Assembly (NCBI GenBank): GCA_903820505.1
Contig: CAIJHQ010000031.1
Span: 1-64,000, forward strand
DNA length: 64,000 bases
Direction of reading: 5' to 3'
Source of the DNA: Candidatus Omnitrophota bacterium
GTDB taxonomy: Bacteria; Omnitrophota; Omnitrophia; Omnitrophales; Aquincolibacteriaceae
Shown here one piece after another: positions 39,665 through 49,527 of the stretch. The position numbers and the translations under genes are program-made. Within the stretch, counting starts at the first letter, position 1, and the number at the start of each line of letters is the position of its first letter. The notes under the pieces are model-generated. The model saw nothing but the letters and a program-made list of their open reading frames with translations. It was not told the origin of the DNA and made no database searches.

Positions 39665-41341
39665 ATGGGGATGTTCTGTTTTCAGTGTGAACAAACGGCG
39701 AAGGGAAAAGGTTGTGATACGGCCGGGGTGTGCGGCAAGTCGCCGGAAGTGGCGGCGCTGCAGGACCTTCTCATTCACGCTCTGAAGGGCATCGCGATCT
39801 ACGGGCAGATGGCCCGCGAACTGGGGGTCAAGGACCGGGACCTGGACCTTTTTGTGATCGAAGGTTTGTTCACGACGGTCACGAACGTGGACTTTGATCC
39901 GGAACGGCTGCGCGGGACCCTTCTCAAAGCCTATGAAGTGAAGGAAAAGGCGAAAGAGCTTTTCGGGGCAGCGTATAAGAAAAAGAACGGCAGGGAGTTC
40001 AACGGGGAATTGAACTCCGCGGCTTACTGGAAGCCCGAAAACACCCTCGAGGGCCTTCGGGACCAGGGGAGTAAGGTCGGGGTCCTATCGGACAAGAGCC
40101 TGAATGAGGATATCCGAAGCCTTCGCGAATTACTCCTGTACGGCCTCAAAGGTATGGCTGCCTACGCGGACCACGCGTGCGTGCTTGGCCGCGAGAGCGA
40201 CGAAGTGAACGCGTTCTTTTACAAGGGGTTGCGCGCGTTGACGGACAACAAACTCACCGTGAACGATCTCGTGGGATTGAATATGGAGTTTGGGATGGTG
40301 AACCTCAAGTGCCTTGAACTTCTGGATAAGGCGCATACGGACCATTTCGGGCACCCCGTGCCGACGCCGGTCCCGCTGGGGGCGCGCAAAGGCCCCGCGA
40401 TCGTTGTATCGGGGCACGATCTCCTCGACCTCGAACAATTGCTCCAACAGACCGAAGGCAAGGGGATCAGCATTTACACCCACGGCGAGATGCTTCCGGC
40501 GCACGGTTATCCCGCGCTCAAGAAGTATAAACATCTGGCGGGGAATTACGGCGGCGCGTGGCAGGACCAGGCCAAAGAATTCGACGCTTTTCCGGGTGCG
40601 ATCCTGATGACCACCAATTGCATTCAGAAGCCGCGCGAGACTTATCGGGACCGCATTTTCACGACCGGCCTTGTGGCGTGGCCGGGAGTCGCGCATATCG
40701 CGGCCGTGAACGGAAAGAAAGATTTCACGCCGGTCATTCACAAAGCGATCGCGATGGGCGGGTACAAAGAAGACGTTCCCGGCAAGAATATTCTTGTTGG
40801 ATTCGGTCATCACGCGGTCCTCGGTGTCGCCGACAAGGTGATCGGGGCGGTGAAGGCGGGAAAGATCCGTCATTTTTTCCTTGTCGGCGGTTGCGACGGC
40901 GCGAAGCCGGGCCGCAATTACTACACGGATTTCGCCCAGGAAGCGCCGAACGACACGGTCATCCTGACACTGGCTTGCGGGAAATTCCGTTTCAACAAGC
41001 TCGACTTCGGGGACATCGGCGGCATTCCTCGCCTTCTGGACATGGGGCAATGCAATGACGCTTATTCCGCGATCCAGGTGGCCGTGGCGCTGGCCAGGGC
41101 GTTCAACTGCGGCGTCAATGAACTGCCGCTTTCGATGATCCTTTCCTGGTATGAACAAAAAGCGGTTTGCATTCTTTTGACGCTTTTGGCGCTGGGGATC
41201 AAGAACATACGGCTCGGGCCGTCACTGCCGGCTTTTGTCAGTCCCAATGTGCTGGGTGTGCTGGTCTCGAAGTTCAATATCAAGCCCGTTTCGAGCGCGA
41301 AGGAGGACCTCGCCGCTATCTTGGAACCGGCGAAGGCATAA
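39665..41341 (+). CDS. hcp: Hybrid cluster protein (hydroxylamine/NO reductase)
   Basis: 558 aa. The N-terminal CFQCEQTAKGKGCDTAGVC supplies the C-x2-C-x8-C-x5-C ligands of the [4Fe-4S] cluster seen in anaerobe-type Hcp. The C-terminal half contains the hybrid-cluster ligand segments (THGEMLPAHGYP, TTNCIQKP, GGCDGAKPGRNYYTDFA). It reduces NO or hydroxylamine in nitrosative stress. It starts 14 nt after the EI-like gene with GGGGAGG. An in-frame extension upstream into that gene is not family-like. The hcr reductase is not adjacent. Confidence 0.95.
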   Translation: MGMFCFQCEQTAKGKGCDTAGVCGKSPEVAALQDLLIHALKGIAIYGQMARELGVKDRDLDLFVIEGLFTTVTNVDFDPERLRGTLLKAYEVKEKAKELFGAAYKKKNGREFNGELNSAAYWKPENTLEGLRDQGSKVGVLSDKSLNEDIRSLRELLLYGLKGMAAYADHACVLGRESDEVNAFFYKGLRALTDNKLTVNDLVGLNMEFGMVNLKCLELLDKAHTDHFGHPVPTPVPLGARKGPAIVVSGHDLLDLEQLLQQTEGKGISIYTHGEMLPAHGYPALKKYKHLAGNYGGAWQDQAKEFDAFPGAILMTTNCIQKPRETYRDRIFTTGLVAWPGVAHIAAVNGKKDFTPVIHKAIAMGGYKEDVPGKNILVGFGHHAVLGVADKVIGAVKAGKIRHFFLVGGCDGAKPGRNYYTDFAQEAPNDTVILTLACGKFRFNKLDFGDIGGIPRLLDMGQCNDAYSAIQVAVALARAFNCGVNELPLSMILSWYEQKAVCILLTLLALGIKNIRLGPSLPAFVSPNVLGVLVSKFNIKPVSSAKEDLAAILEPAKA

Positions 41342-41434
41342 CTGTTTCGCGGAAAGAGGTTGTTTCTCCCGGGGGCGGAGCGCCCGGCGGCCCGGGAATC
41401 CGTTTGATAAAAGAGTGGGGCCGTGATTAAATAA

Positions 41435-41470
41435 AGCCCGCTCCCGGAAAAATTCCGCGGGCTATTCTTT
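41435..41470 (+). terminator. Terminator after hcp
   Basis: AGCCCGC (41435-41441) pairs with GCGGGCT (41457-41463); inside, GGAA (41446-41449) pairs with TTCC (41453-41456). The tail is ATTCTTT, so termination may be moderate. Confidence 0.6.
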
Positions 41471-41485
41471 ATATCCCTGATTTCT

Positions 41486-41509
41486 CGGGACGCCTCTGAA
41501 GGTGTCCCG
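41486..41509 (+). other. Stem-loop before the COG0731 gene
   Basis: CGGGAC (41486-41491) pairs with GTCCCG (41504-41509) and extends by G-U and C-G pairs. It lies 26 nt before the next ATG, possibly a leader hairpin. Confidence 0.4.
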
Positions 41510-41534
41510 GGGAAGCCAACCAAAGGTCAGACAG

Positions 41535-42329
41535 ATGGCGCATCCCGAATATAAATACATCTACGGTCCCGTTTCATCCTGGCGGCTCGGCCGTTCTCTC
41601 GGGATCGATCCCTTATCGTGCAGGCACAAGACGTGTACCTTTGATTGCGTTTACTGCCAGGCCGGGAAAACCGAGTCTTTTCCGGGGGACCGCGGGATCT
41701 TTGTGCCGACCGCGACCCTGATCGAAGAGCTCCGTTCGCTCCCCGAGGTTTCTCTCGATTACATTACGTTCGCGGGGAACGGGGAACCGACGCTCGCGGA
41801 CAATCTCGGGGAAATGATCCGCGAGGTGCGGCGTGTGCGCAAGGAAAAGATCGCCGTGATCACGAACGGTTCTTTGCTCGGCCGCGAGGACGTGCGGGAG
41901 GATCTTGCGATGGCGGATCTCGTCGAGGTGAAATTGGACGCTCATTCCTCGGAAACCTTCCAAAAGGTCAACCGGGCACCGGGGATCTCCTGGGATGAGA
42001 ACGTGGCGGGGGTGAAAGCTTTCCGGAAAATGTACAAAGGGCATCTGGCGCTGCAGGTCATGTTCGTCGCGAGCAACAAAGCTCACGCGGCGGCGATCGC
42101 GGCATTGGCCCGCGACATCGGTCCCGAGGAAGTCGAGATCAATACCCCGTTGCGCGCGAGCGCCGCCAAACCGTTGCCGCCGGGGGACATCGCGGAGATC
42201 ACGGCCATTTTCCGGAAGATTTGCGGGTTCGGGATCAAGGTCCGCAGTGTCTATGAGGCCAAGAGAGAAAAAAGCCTGCCCTTTGATCAGGAGTCGACCG
42301 ACCAGCGGCGCGGGAAAGAGGACTTTTAA
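41535..42329 (+). CDS. Radical SAM protein (COG0731, TYW1-like)
   Basis: 264 aa. The N-terminal YGPVSSWRLGRSLGIDPL and the Fe-S site CTFDCVYC (CxxxCxxC, with an additional Cys five residues before) match the COG0731 group of wyosine-synthase-like Fe-S oxidoreductases. FAGNGEPTLA and ITNGSLL are the SAM-binding strands. Its reaction is unknown. The ATG at 41535 follows AAAGG; an in-frame GTG at 41502 would start inside a hairpin and is less likely. It is flanked by hcp and nadA, both Fe-S proteins. Confidence 0.82.
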   Translation: MAHPEYKYIYGPVSSWRLGRSLGIDPLSCRHKTCTFDCVYCQAGKTESFPGDRGIFVPTATLIEELRSLPEVSLDYITFAGNGEPTLADNLGEMIREVRRVRKEKIAVITNGSLLGREDVREDLAMADLVEVKLDAHSSETFQKVNRAPGISWDENVAGVKAFRKMYKGHLALQVMFVASNKAHAAAIAALARDIGPEEVEINTPLRASAAKPLPPGDIAEITAIFRKICGFGIKVRSVYEAKREKSLPFDQESTDQRRGKEDF

Positions 42330-42364
42330 CGGTTTCTTGTATATTTTCCCGGCGACAGTCGGAA

Positions 42365-42393
42365 TTGCCAGGGGCTGTAAAAGAAAGTAGAAT
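42365..42393 (+). promoter_or_regulatory. nadA promoter
   Basis: TTGCCA (42365-42370), a 17-bp spacer and TAGAAT (42388-42393), 26 nt before the nadA start. Confidence 0.65.
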
Positions 42394-42418
42394 ACCGTCC
42401 TTCCGGAGAATGAACAAC

Positions 42419-43372
42419 ATGGATGCTCAAAGCGTCAAAGTCACCCAGGAACTTTTGCGGCAGATCACCGTTCTTAAAAAAGAACGGGAAGCCGTGATCC
42501 TCGCGCACAATTACCAGCCGCCCGAGATCCAGGACCTTGCCGATTATACGGGCGATTCCCTCGAGCTCAGCATGATTGCGGCCAAGACCCCCGCCAAGGT
42601 GATCGTTTTCTGCGGCGTCCGTTTTATGGGGGAGACCGCGGCCATCCTGTCTCCGGAAAAGACCGTGCTTTTGCCGGTCTGGGAGGCTGGTTGCACGCTG
42701 GCGGAATACGCGACCGCGGAGCAGATCCGCGAGATGAAGCGAAAACATCCGGGCGCCGCCGTCGTGACTTATGTGAACAGTTCGGCGGAAGTCAAAGCCG
42801 AAACGGACATTTGTTGTACTTCCGCGAACGCCGTCGAGATCGTCGCGTCCATCGACCGGAACCGTCCTGTTATTTTTGTCCCGGATTATAACCTCGGCCA
42901 TTACGCGGCCAAAAAGACCGGGCGCGAACTGATCCTCTGGAACGGATGCTGCCCGACCCACGCGCTCTTGTCCACTTTTGCGGTGGCGAAGGCGCGGAAA
43001 AAATGGCCGGGGGCGCAGGTGATCATGCATCCGGAGTGCAAGCCCGAGACCCTGGAACTCGCGGATTTTGTCGGGAGTACCTCCGGAATGTTGAAGCATG
43101 TCAAGAAGCAGCCGGCCGGAACTTCTTTCATTGTCGGGACCGAAGTCGGATTGCTCCACCGGTTGCAAAAGGAGAATCCGGACAAGACGTTCCATGTGGC
43201 CTCCGATTATCTGATCTGTCCGATGATGAAGATGGCCACGATCAAGGACGTGAAAGAGTCGCTGGAAAAGATGCAACATGTCGTGACGGTGGAAGAGGAT
43301 GTCCGCAAGCGCGCGAAGGCCGCCGTGGATGCGATGCTGCGTTATACGAGTGCCGCCGTTAAAGTTCCGTAA
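42419..43372 (+). CDS. nadA: Quinolinate synthase A
   Basis: [4Fe-4S] enzyme condensing iminoaspartate with DHAP to quinolinate in NAD synthesis; 317 aa. Motifs: ILAHNYQPPEIQDLAD, FCGVRFMGETA, cysteine ligands in EAGCTLAEY, NGCCPTH and DYLICPMMKM, and HPECKPE. The ATG at 42419 has GGAG at 10 nt; the one at 42410 is too close. nadB and nadC are not nearby. Confidence 0.95.
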   Translation: MDAQSVKVTQELLRQITVLKKEREAVILAHNYQPPEIQDLADYTGDSLELSMIAAKTPAKVIVFCGVRFMGETAAILSPEKTVLLPVWEAGCTLAEYATAEQIREMKRKHPGAAVVTYVNSSAEVKAETDICCTSANAVEIVASIDRNRPVIFVPDYNLGHYAAKKTGRELILWNGCCPTHALLSTFAVAKARKKWPGAQVIMHPECKPETLELADFVGSTSGMLKHVKKQPAGTSFIVGTEVGLLHRLQKENPDKTFHVASDYLICPMMKMATIKDVKESLEKMQHVVTVEEDVRKRAKAAVDAMLRYTSAAVKVP

Positions 43373-43402
43373 TCCATAATGATCCGAAAGAGAGAGGGGA
43401 AA

Positions 43403-45166
43403 ATGAGAAAAGCCGTGAATCCCGGGATCGCAGCCATTCAGAAAAAAGGAAGCCGCGTGGTCGCCGAAGGAAAGCACATGCTTCCGGCCGCGAGCCTCAT
43501 GGTGGCGACGGGAACGATCGAGAAGATCGCGGACCGTCAAAAACCGTTCGTGACCGTCATTAATTCTTATACCACCCACATCCCGGGCCACGTCCATCTT
43601 AATGTGCTCGGGGAGAAGCTCGTCGCGGCTCTGAAATCCAAGGGTTACAACGTCTGGTACGCGAATATCGGCGCGGCGATCTGCGACGGGATCGCGATGG
43701 GGCATTTCGGGATGAAATATTCACTGCCGTCACGGGAACTCATCACGGACCAGATCGAGAGCATCATCGGGGCGCACCCCTGCGACGCGTGGATCGGGAT
43801 CGGGAACTGCGACAAGATCATCCCGGGTATGTTGAACGCGATGGTGCGGCTGAACATCCCTTCGGTCTACGTGAGCGGCGGGCCGATGCTCGCGGGGCAG
43901 AACAATACGGACTTGATCACCATCTTCGAAGGGGTGGGAAGCGAAGCGGCCGGGAAGATCTCGGAGAAGCAATTAACGGATCTCGCGGGCACGGCGTGCC
44001 GGACCTGCGGCAGCTGCGCCGGCATGTTCACGGCGAATTCCATGAACTGTCTGGCGGAAGTGATCGGCCTCGCGCAACCCGGGAACGGAACGGTCCCGGC
44101 TGCCGCGTGGGTGGACCGGGCGAAGATGACCTGGCAGATCAATCCGGAACGCATCAAGCTTGTCGAACAAGCCGCCGAGACGCTGGAATATGTTTTGAAG
44201 AACAACATCCGGCCCCTCGATATCGTGACGCCTGAAGCCATCGATAACGCTTTCATCCTCGACCTCGCCATGGGCGGTTCGACCAATACCGTACTTCATA
44301 CGCTGGCGCTTGCGCGGGAAGCGGGGATCGATTATCCGCTCGAGCGCATCAATAAACTTGCCGTGAAGACGCCTACGGTCTGTAAGGTCTCTCCTTCGAG
44401 GCCGGAAGTCCATATCGAGGACGTTCATCGCGTTGGCGGGATCCCGGCGATCCTGAAAGCGGTCTGGCAGGACGGCCGCGCTCCTTTGAAGCTGGATGTC
44501 AAAACCTGTACCGGAACTTTGCGGGAGATGGTCGAAAAAGCTCCGGAAGCTGACGGGGACGTGATCCGCAAAGGGGAAAAAGTATTCTCGCAACAAGGCG
44601 GACTCGCGATCCTTTACGGAAATATCGCGCCGGAGGGCGCCGTGGTGAAAACCGCCGGCGTGGACAAAGATATGATGCAGTTCCGTGGAAAAGCGAAATG
44701 CTACGCGTCGCAGGAGGAAGCTCTTGAAGCGATCCTCGCGGGGAAGGTCGCGGACGGGGACGTGGTGGTGATCCGTTACGAAGGCCCGCGTGGAGGCCCC
44801 GGAATGCAGGAGATGCTTTCGCCGACGTCCGCCCTGAAGGGAAGCGGGGTCCGGGCGGCCCTGATCACCGATGGCCGGTTTTCCGGAGGGACCCGCGGTC
44901 TTTGTATCGGACACATTTCACCCGAAGCCGCCGCCGGAGGACCGATCGCGATCCTCAAGAACGGCGACATGATCACGATCGACGCCGCGAAGCGGACGCT
45001 GAATGCGGAGCTGACCTCCAAAGAGATCAAACAGCGGCTCGCCAAACTCAAACCGTTTGTCCCGAAGATCACCGGAGGGTGGCTGGGACGGTACGCGCGC
45101 CACGTTTTAAGCGCGAACACCGGCGCGGTGATGGATAACACGCTCCCGCAGTCTAAAAAACGTTAA
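43403..45166 (+). CDS. ilvD: Dihydroxy-acid dehydratase
   Basis: Fe-S dehydratase of branched-chain amino acid synthesis, 587 aa. Cluster cysteines are in [12 protein letters not shown] and [17 protein letters not shown]. The C-terminal swivel domain contains [20 protein letters not shown]. The ATG at 43403 has GAGGGG upstream; the in-frame ATG at 43379 has none. It follows nadA by 30 nt and is the sole ilv gene here. Like nadA and hcp it depends on oxygen-labile clusters. Confidence 0.94.
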   Translation: MRKAVNPGIAAIQKKGSRVVAEGKHMLPAASLMVATGTIEKIADRQKPFVTVINSYTTHIPGHVHLNVLGEKLVAALKSKGYNVWYANIGAAICDGIAMGHFGMKYSLPSRELITDQIESIIGAHPCDAWIGIGNCDKIIPGMLNAMVRLNIPSVYVSGGPMLAGQNNTDLITIFEGVGSEAAGKISEKQLTDLAGTACRTCGSCAGMFTANSMNCLAEVIGLAQPGNGTVPAAAWVDRAKMTWQINPERIKLVEQAAETLEYVLKNNIRPLDIVTPEAIDNAFILDLAMGGSTNTVLHTLALAREAGIDYPLERINKLAVKTPTVCKVSPSRPEVHIEDVHRVGGIPAILKAVWQDGRAPLKLDVKTCTGTLREMVEKAPEADGDVIRKGEKVFSQQGGLAILYGNIAPEGAVVKTAGVDKDMMQFRGKAKCYASQEEALEAILAGKVADGDVVVIRYEGPRGGPGMQEMLSPTSALKGSGVRAALITDGRFSGGTRGLCIGHISPEAAAGGPIAILKNGDMITIDAAKRTLNAELTSKEIKQRLAKLKPFVPKITGGWLGRYARHVLSANTGAVMDNTLPQSKKR

Positions 45167-45254
45167 GGCAATACCCGTACGGATTTCTTCAAATCCCTTC
45201 GTCCTTTTCGCGGGAGCGAGAAGGCGAATAGAACGGGCTGGAGGAGAAAAGATC

Positions 45255-46454
45255 ATGGCTGTCCACAGCATCGCGCCGGGAATCTATTCGGTCGGGGCCG
45301 TCGACTGGGATGCCCGCCACTTTCACGGGCACACCTATTCCATCAAGCGGGGAACGACCTACAACGCGTATCTGATCGTGGACGAGAAGATCACGCTGAT
45401 CGACACCGTCTACGGGCCTTTCGCGGAAGAAATGATCGGGAAGATCCGCGAGATCCTGCCCCCCGGGAAGATCGACACCATCATCGTCAATCACGCCGAA
45501 ACGGACCATTCGGGAGGCCTGCCCGCCCTGATGAAACTTTGCCCGAAGGCCAAACTTTACGGCACTGCGAAATGCCAGGCGGCCTTGGAAGGGTATTACC
45601 ATCAAAAATGGGATTTCCAGGTCGTCAAGACGGGCGACAAATTGAACCTCGGGAAGCGGAACCTGATGTTCGTCGAAGCGACGATGATCCACTGGCCGGA
45701 CAGCATGTTCACCTATTTGATCGAGGACCAGATCCTGTTCTCCAACGACGGGTTCGGCCAGCATTACGCGACGAGCGAGCGGTTCGACGATGAAGTGCCG
45801 GGCAATATCCTCATGGAGGAAGCGACGCGGTATTACGCGAATATCCTCTGGCCGTTCAGTTCGCTCATCGCGAGGAAACTTGAAGAGATCGAACGGCTCA
45901 AGGTTCCGATCAAGATGATCGCCACGGCGCACGGGATCAGCTGGCGCAAGGACCCCGGGAAGATCCTTGCCGCGTACAAGCAATGGGCGAAGAACGAGCC
46001 CCGGAAGAAAGTGGTGGTCGCCTATGAGACGATGTGGGGCTCGACCGCCAAAATGGCCCACAAGATCGTGGAAGGGATCACGGACGAGGGAGTGTCGGTG
46101 GAACTTTTCGACGCGGCCCAGTCGGACCGCAGCGACATCATCTATGAGATGTTCGATGCCAAAGGTTATGTGATCGGGTCTTCCAACCACGACAGCGGGA
46201 TCCTTCCGAGCATCGGGTCGCTTCTGGAATTCCTTAAAGGTCTCAAGCCCAGGAACAGGAACGGGGCCGCTTTCGGGTCTTACGGCTGGTCCGGGCTCGC
46301 GGCCAAGCAACTGGAAACTTTTTTGAAAGACGCCGGGATCGAGCAGAAAGTGCCTACCTTGGCCATTCAATACGCTCCGGACGAGGAAGGACTGCGCCGG
46401 TGTTATGAATTCGGCCGCGAATTCGCGCGCGCCGTCAAGGCATCCGGTCAATAA
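45255..46454 (+). CDS. Flavodiiron protein (FprA/ROO type)
   Basis: 399 aa. A metallo-beta-lactamase-like domain (1-245) has the diiron ligands NHAETDHSGG (H-x-E-x-D-H), HWPD, SNDGFG and ATAHGISW. A flavodoxin domain (about 252-395) has the FMN loop ETMWGSTAKMA and SSNHDSG. Such proteins reduce O2 to water and/or NO to N2O in anaerobes. Shine-Dalgarno GGAGGAG precedes the ATG. It pairs functionally with Hcp upstream; the electron donor (rubredoxin or rubredoxin reductase) is not seen. Confidence 0.94.
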   Translation: MAVHSIAPGIYSVGAVDWDARHFHGHTYSIKRGTTYNAYLIVDEKITLIDTVYGPFAEEMIGKIREILPPGKIDTIIVNHAETDHSGGLPALMKLCPKAKLYGTAKCQAALEGYYHQKWDFQVVKTGDKLNLGKRNLMFVEATMIHWPDSMFTYLIEDQILFSNDGFGQHYATSERFDDEVPGNILMEEATRYYANILWPFSSLIARKLEEIERLKVPIKMIATAHGISWRKDPGKILAAYKQWAKNEPRKKVVVAYETMWGSTAKMAHKIVEGITDEGVSVELFDAAQSDRSDIIYEMFDAKGYVIGSSNHDSGILPSIGSLLEFLKGLKPRNRNGAAFGSYGWSGLAAKQLETFLKDAGIEQKVPTLAIQYAPDEEGLRRCYEFGREFARAVKASGQ

Positions 46455-46468
46455 CGCGGGAGAAGCGC

Positions 46469-46963
46469 ATGGAAACATTCGACGCTATAAATAAAAGGGC
46501 GAGCGTTCGCGAATATCTCAATAAACCCGTTCCCAAAGATATGCTCGAAAAACTGGTCGACGCGGGGCGCCGCGCACCCACGGCCCGCGCGGTCGAGCCC
46601 TGGGAATTCATTGTTGTGACCGAACGCCGGACCCTGGACGAGCTCGGCGGGATGATCAGCACGGGTCTTTTTCTGAAACAGGCGACGGCCTGCGTCGTTG
46701 TTTTCTGCAATGACACGAAATATTATCTCGAGGACGGTTCCGCGGCCACCGAGAACATCCTGCTCGCGGCGACGGACCTGGGGCTCGGGACCTGCTGGAT
46801 CGCGGGGGACAAGAAGGAGTATTGCGAGGCCGTGGCCAGGTTCCTCGGCGTCCCGCCGCATATGAAACTTATCAGCCTTATCTCCGTCGGCTGGGCCTCC
46901 AAGGACGTCAAGCAGCGAAAGCACCGCCAGGTTAAAGACGTCCTCCACTGGGAGAAGTTCTAG
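46469..46963 (+). CDS. Nitroreductase-family flavoprotein
   Basis: 164 aa FMN-dependent enzyme. RASVREYLNKPVP at the N-terminus, DAGRRAPTARAVEPWEFIVV, and GLGTCWI in the C-terminal FMN-binding part are typical of short nitroreductases. It starts 14 nt after the flavodiiron protein, so it may share its role in redox stress or act on an unknown nitro or quinone compound. Confidence 0.88.
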   Translation: METFDAINKRASVREYLNKPVPKDMLEKLVDAGRRAPTARAVEPWEFIVVTERRTLDELGGMISTGLFLKQATACVVVFCNDTKYYLEDGSAATENILLAATDLGLGTCWIAGDKKEYCEAVARFLGVPPHMKLISLISVGWASKDVKQRKHRQVKDVLHWEKF

Positions 46964-46996
46964 CTTCTTTTTTCCCGCAGCAGCGCAGGGGCGATC

Positions 46997-47353
46997 TCAG
47001 GGGTTGTCTTTTTCTTCAACGGCTCGCGCGGCTTTTTCCACGCACTCAAGGCAGGATATTTTTTTCAACGCCTTGATCTTGCGGCATTTCGCGGAACCGG
47101 CAGCCTTTTCGAAAACGGCGGGGAGGCCCGCGGCTTTGGGAGAGCCCGCTATTTCGAGCAGACGCCTGGCCGCGTAAACGGCGCCGCAATAACCCTCGGG
47201 AGCCCGCCCGCCGCCGAATCCGGCGTAACTTCGAAGTTCCTCGTCAGAGAGAGGGATCTGGTCCTTGAAAGCGTATGCGACGGACTCACAGCAGTTCATC
47301 TTCCGCGGTCCGGTCCTGTCCAGGTAATTCTTCTTCGCTTTTTCAACGCTCAT
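46997..47353 (-). CDS. C_GCAxxG_C_C-like cysteine protein
   Basis: 118 aa. Cysteines are arranged NCCES (early), GGGRAPEGYCGAVYAA (resembling C-GCAxxG), and C-x10-C-x2-C near the end (CRKIKALKKISCLECVEKA). This fits the redox or metal-binding C_GCAxxG_C_C family, whose function is unknown. The start at 47353 follows AAGGAG; an in-frame extension to 47413 is not supported. It converges with the nitroreductase gene and diverges from typA. Confidence 0.7.
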   Translation of the reverse strand: MSVEKAKKNYLDRTGPRKMNCCESVAYAFKDQIPLSDEELRSYAGFGGGRAPEGYCGAVYAARRLLEIAGSPKAAGLPAVFEKAAGSAKCRKIKALKKISCLECVEKAARAVEEKDNP

Positions 47354-47579
47354 TTCGGGGAACTCCTTCTGCTTTGGCGAAACGATCTTTAAGGGCGCTT
47401 GCGCCGAGCACAAACGCCGTTGATTGTAGTTTTTCGGAGGAAGGCTTGCAAATACTGTTTAAGAAGGTCCCGGGCGGAGGCCGGTAAAAAAAGCGTGCAA
47501 GAAGCAGCGATCTATCATATAGTACCCCCTCGCTGGCGAGATATTTCCCCCTGTTTTTCATAACGGAACTCTCTATACC

Positions 47580-49433
47580 ATGACGACCCAAAAACGAAGA
47601 AAAGATGTCCGGAACGTTGCTATCGTGGCCCATGTCGACCACGGAAAGACCACGCTTGTCGACGCACTCCTGAAACAGAGCGGGGCCTATGCATTCCGGG
47701 AAGGCGAGGAGACCATCATGGACTCCAACGACCTGGAACGGGAGCGCGGGATCACGATCTTTTCCAAGAACGCGTCGTTCCGCTACAAGGACGTGCAGTT
47801 CAATATTGTGGACACGCCCGGCCACGCGGACTTCGGGAGCGAAGTGGAGCGCATCCTCAAGATGGTCGACGGCGTGCTGCTGCTTGTGGACGCTTTCGAC
47901 GGTCCGATGCCGCAGACCAAATTTGTCCTGAGAAAATCCCTCGAGCTGCATCTGAAGCCGATCCTCGTCGTCAATAAAGTGGACCGTCCGAACTGCCGCC
48001 CGAACGAGGTCGTGGACATGACCTTCGATCTTTTTTGTGAATTGAACGCCACGGAAGAGCAGCTGGATTTTCCGATCGTGTTCGCCTCCGGCAAGGAAGG
48101 ATGGGCCGTGCTTTCGCTCGAGGACGAGAAAAAGGACATGACCCCGCTTCTTGAGACCATCATCCATCGCGTGCTTCCTCCCGTCGCGGACCGTGACCAG
48201 CCGTTCCAGATGCTGATCACCATGCTCGAATATGATAATTACATGGGGCGCATCGCCATCGGACGCATCGCGCACGGGCAGATCCATACCGGGGACCCGA
48301 TGGTGGTCGTCAAACACGGCGGTGAAGTGATCCGGGGGAAAGTGACGCGGATCCTGAAATATCAGGGACTTAAAAAGGTCGAAGCCCAGGAGGCGCAGGG
48401 CGGGGACATCATTTCGATCAGCGGGATCGAGGACGTCAAGGTGGGCGAGACGCTCGCCAATCCGGAAAAGCCCGAGGCCCTGCCGACATTAAAGATCGAC
48501 GAGCCCACGATCTCGATGAATTTTTCCCATAGTACGAGCCCTCTTTCGGGGAAGGACGGCGGCCGGTTCCTGACCTCCCGGCATATCCGCGAGCGCCTTG
48601 CTCATGAAGCGATGACGAACGTCGGGATCAAAGTGGAAGAAGTGGAGAACGGGGAACGTTTCAAGGTCTCCGGCCGCGGGGAACTGCATCTCGCGATCCT
48701 GATCGAGACCATGCGCCGCGAAGGGTATGAACTGGAAGTTTCTCCGCCCCGCGTCATTTTCAAAAAGATCGACGGCGAGATGTACGAGCCGGTGGAAGAA
48801 GTGACCATCGAGGTGGACCCGAGTTATCAGGGATGGGTGATCGAGGCGCTTGGCAAAAGGCGCGCCGAAATGAAGAATATGAACATGAGCGCGGTCGGCG
48901 GGACGGTCCGGATGGAATTTTTAGTCGCGTCGCGGGCTTTGCTCGGTTTCCGCAGCGAATTCATGGTCATGACCCGCGGGACCGGAATGATGTACCAGAA
49001 CTTTTACGAATATCAGGAATTCAAGGGCGAGATGCCCTGCCGCCAGTCCGGCGTGCTGATCTCCCAATTGGCCGGGAAGGCCGTCGCTTACGCGTTGTGG
49101 GGGCTCCAGGAACGCGGGGAGATCTTTGTCAAACCGGGGAGTGAGCTTTACGAAGGGATGATCGTGGGCGTGAACAACAAGGGGAACGACCTTGTCGTCA
49201 ACGCGATCCGCGAAAAGAAGCAGACCAACATGCGATCGTCGGGCGCCGACGAGGCGATCCAGCTGGTGCCGCCGCGCGAAATGACGCTGGAATTCGCGCT
49301 CGAGTTCATCGAAGAGGACGAACTGGTCGAGATCACCCCGAAGAACATCCGCTTGCGGAAACGTTACCTGACGGAAAATGAACGGAAAACCAAGGCCCGG
49401 GTCGAGGCCGGCAAGAGACTTTCGTCGACTTAA
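47580..49433 (+). CDS. typA: Ribosome-associated GTPase BipA/TypA
   Basis: 617 aa translational GTPase assisting 50S assembly and stress adaptation. G1 [10 protein letters not shown], switch region RERGITIF, G3 DTPGHADF and G4 NKVD are followed by EF-G-like domains and the BipA C-terminal domain. The 226-nt gap before it contains divergent promoter space; a TATAGT-like box lies near 47515-47520, but I cannot pair it with a -35. The Shine-Dalgarno is weak (CGGAACTC). Confidence 0.95.
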   Translation: MTTQKRRKDVRNVAIVAHVDHGKTTLVDALLKQSGAYAFREGEETIMDSNDLERERGITIFSKNASFRYKDVQFNIVDTPGHADFGSEVERILKMVDGVLLLVDAFDGPMPQTKFVLRKSLELHLKPILVVNKVDRPNCRPNEVVDMTFDLFCELNATEEQLDFPIVFASGKEGWAVLSLEDEKKDMTPLLETIIHRVLPPVADRDQPFQMLITMLEYDNYMGRIAIGRIAHGQIHTGDPMVVVKHGGEVIRGKVTRILKYQGLKKVEAQEAQGGDIISISGIEDVKVGETLANPEKPEALPTLKIDEPTISMNFSHSTSPLSGKDGGRFLTSRHIRERLAHEAMTNVGIKVEEVENGERFKVSGRGELHLAILIETMRREGYELEVSPPRVIFKKIDGEMYEPVEEVTIEVDPSYQGWVIEALGKRRAEMKNMNMSAVGGTVRMEFLVASRALLGFRSEFMVMTRGTGMMYQNFYEYQEFKGEMPCRQSGVLISQLAGKAVAYALWGLQERGEIFVKPGSELYEGMIVGVNNKGNDLVVNAIREKKQTNMRSSGADEAIQLVPPREMTLEFALEFIEEDELVEITPKNIRLRKRYLTENERKTKARVEAGKRLSST

Positions 49434-49471
49434 GGGGACCGCCCCCTATCCGTTGTAATTTTCGGCAACGG
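49434..49471 (+). other. Tandem hairpins after typA
   Basis: GGGG-ACCG-CCCC (49434-49445) is followed by CCGTTG (49450-49455) pairing with CAACGG (49466-49471). No T-run follows, so termination is doubtful. They may stabilise the typA mRNA end. Confidence 0.45.
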
Positions 49472-49527
49472 GGATCATTCAAAAAAACAGGCGTAACACC
49501 GTTTACGGGAAAAGGAGGGGAAGAGCC

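Noticed and set aside
42326-43705. A 459-codon minus-strand reading frame opposite nadA and ilvD
   Set aside because: Antisense shadow; His/Arg/Asp-rich composition typical of reversed coding sequence.
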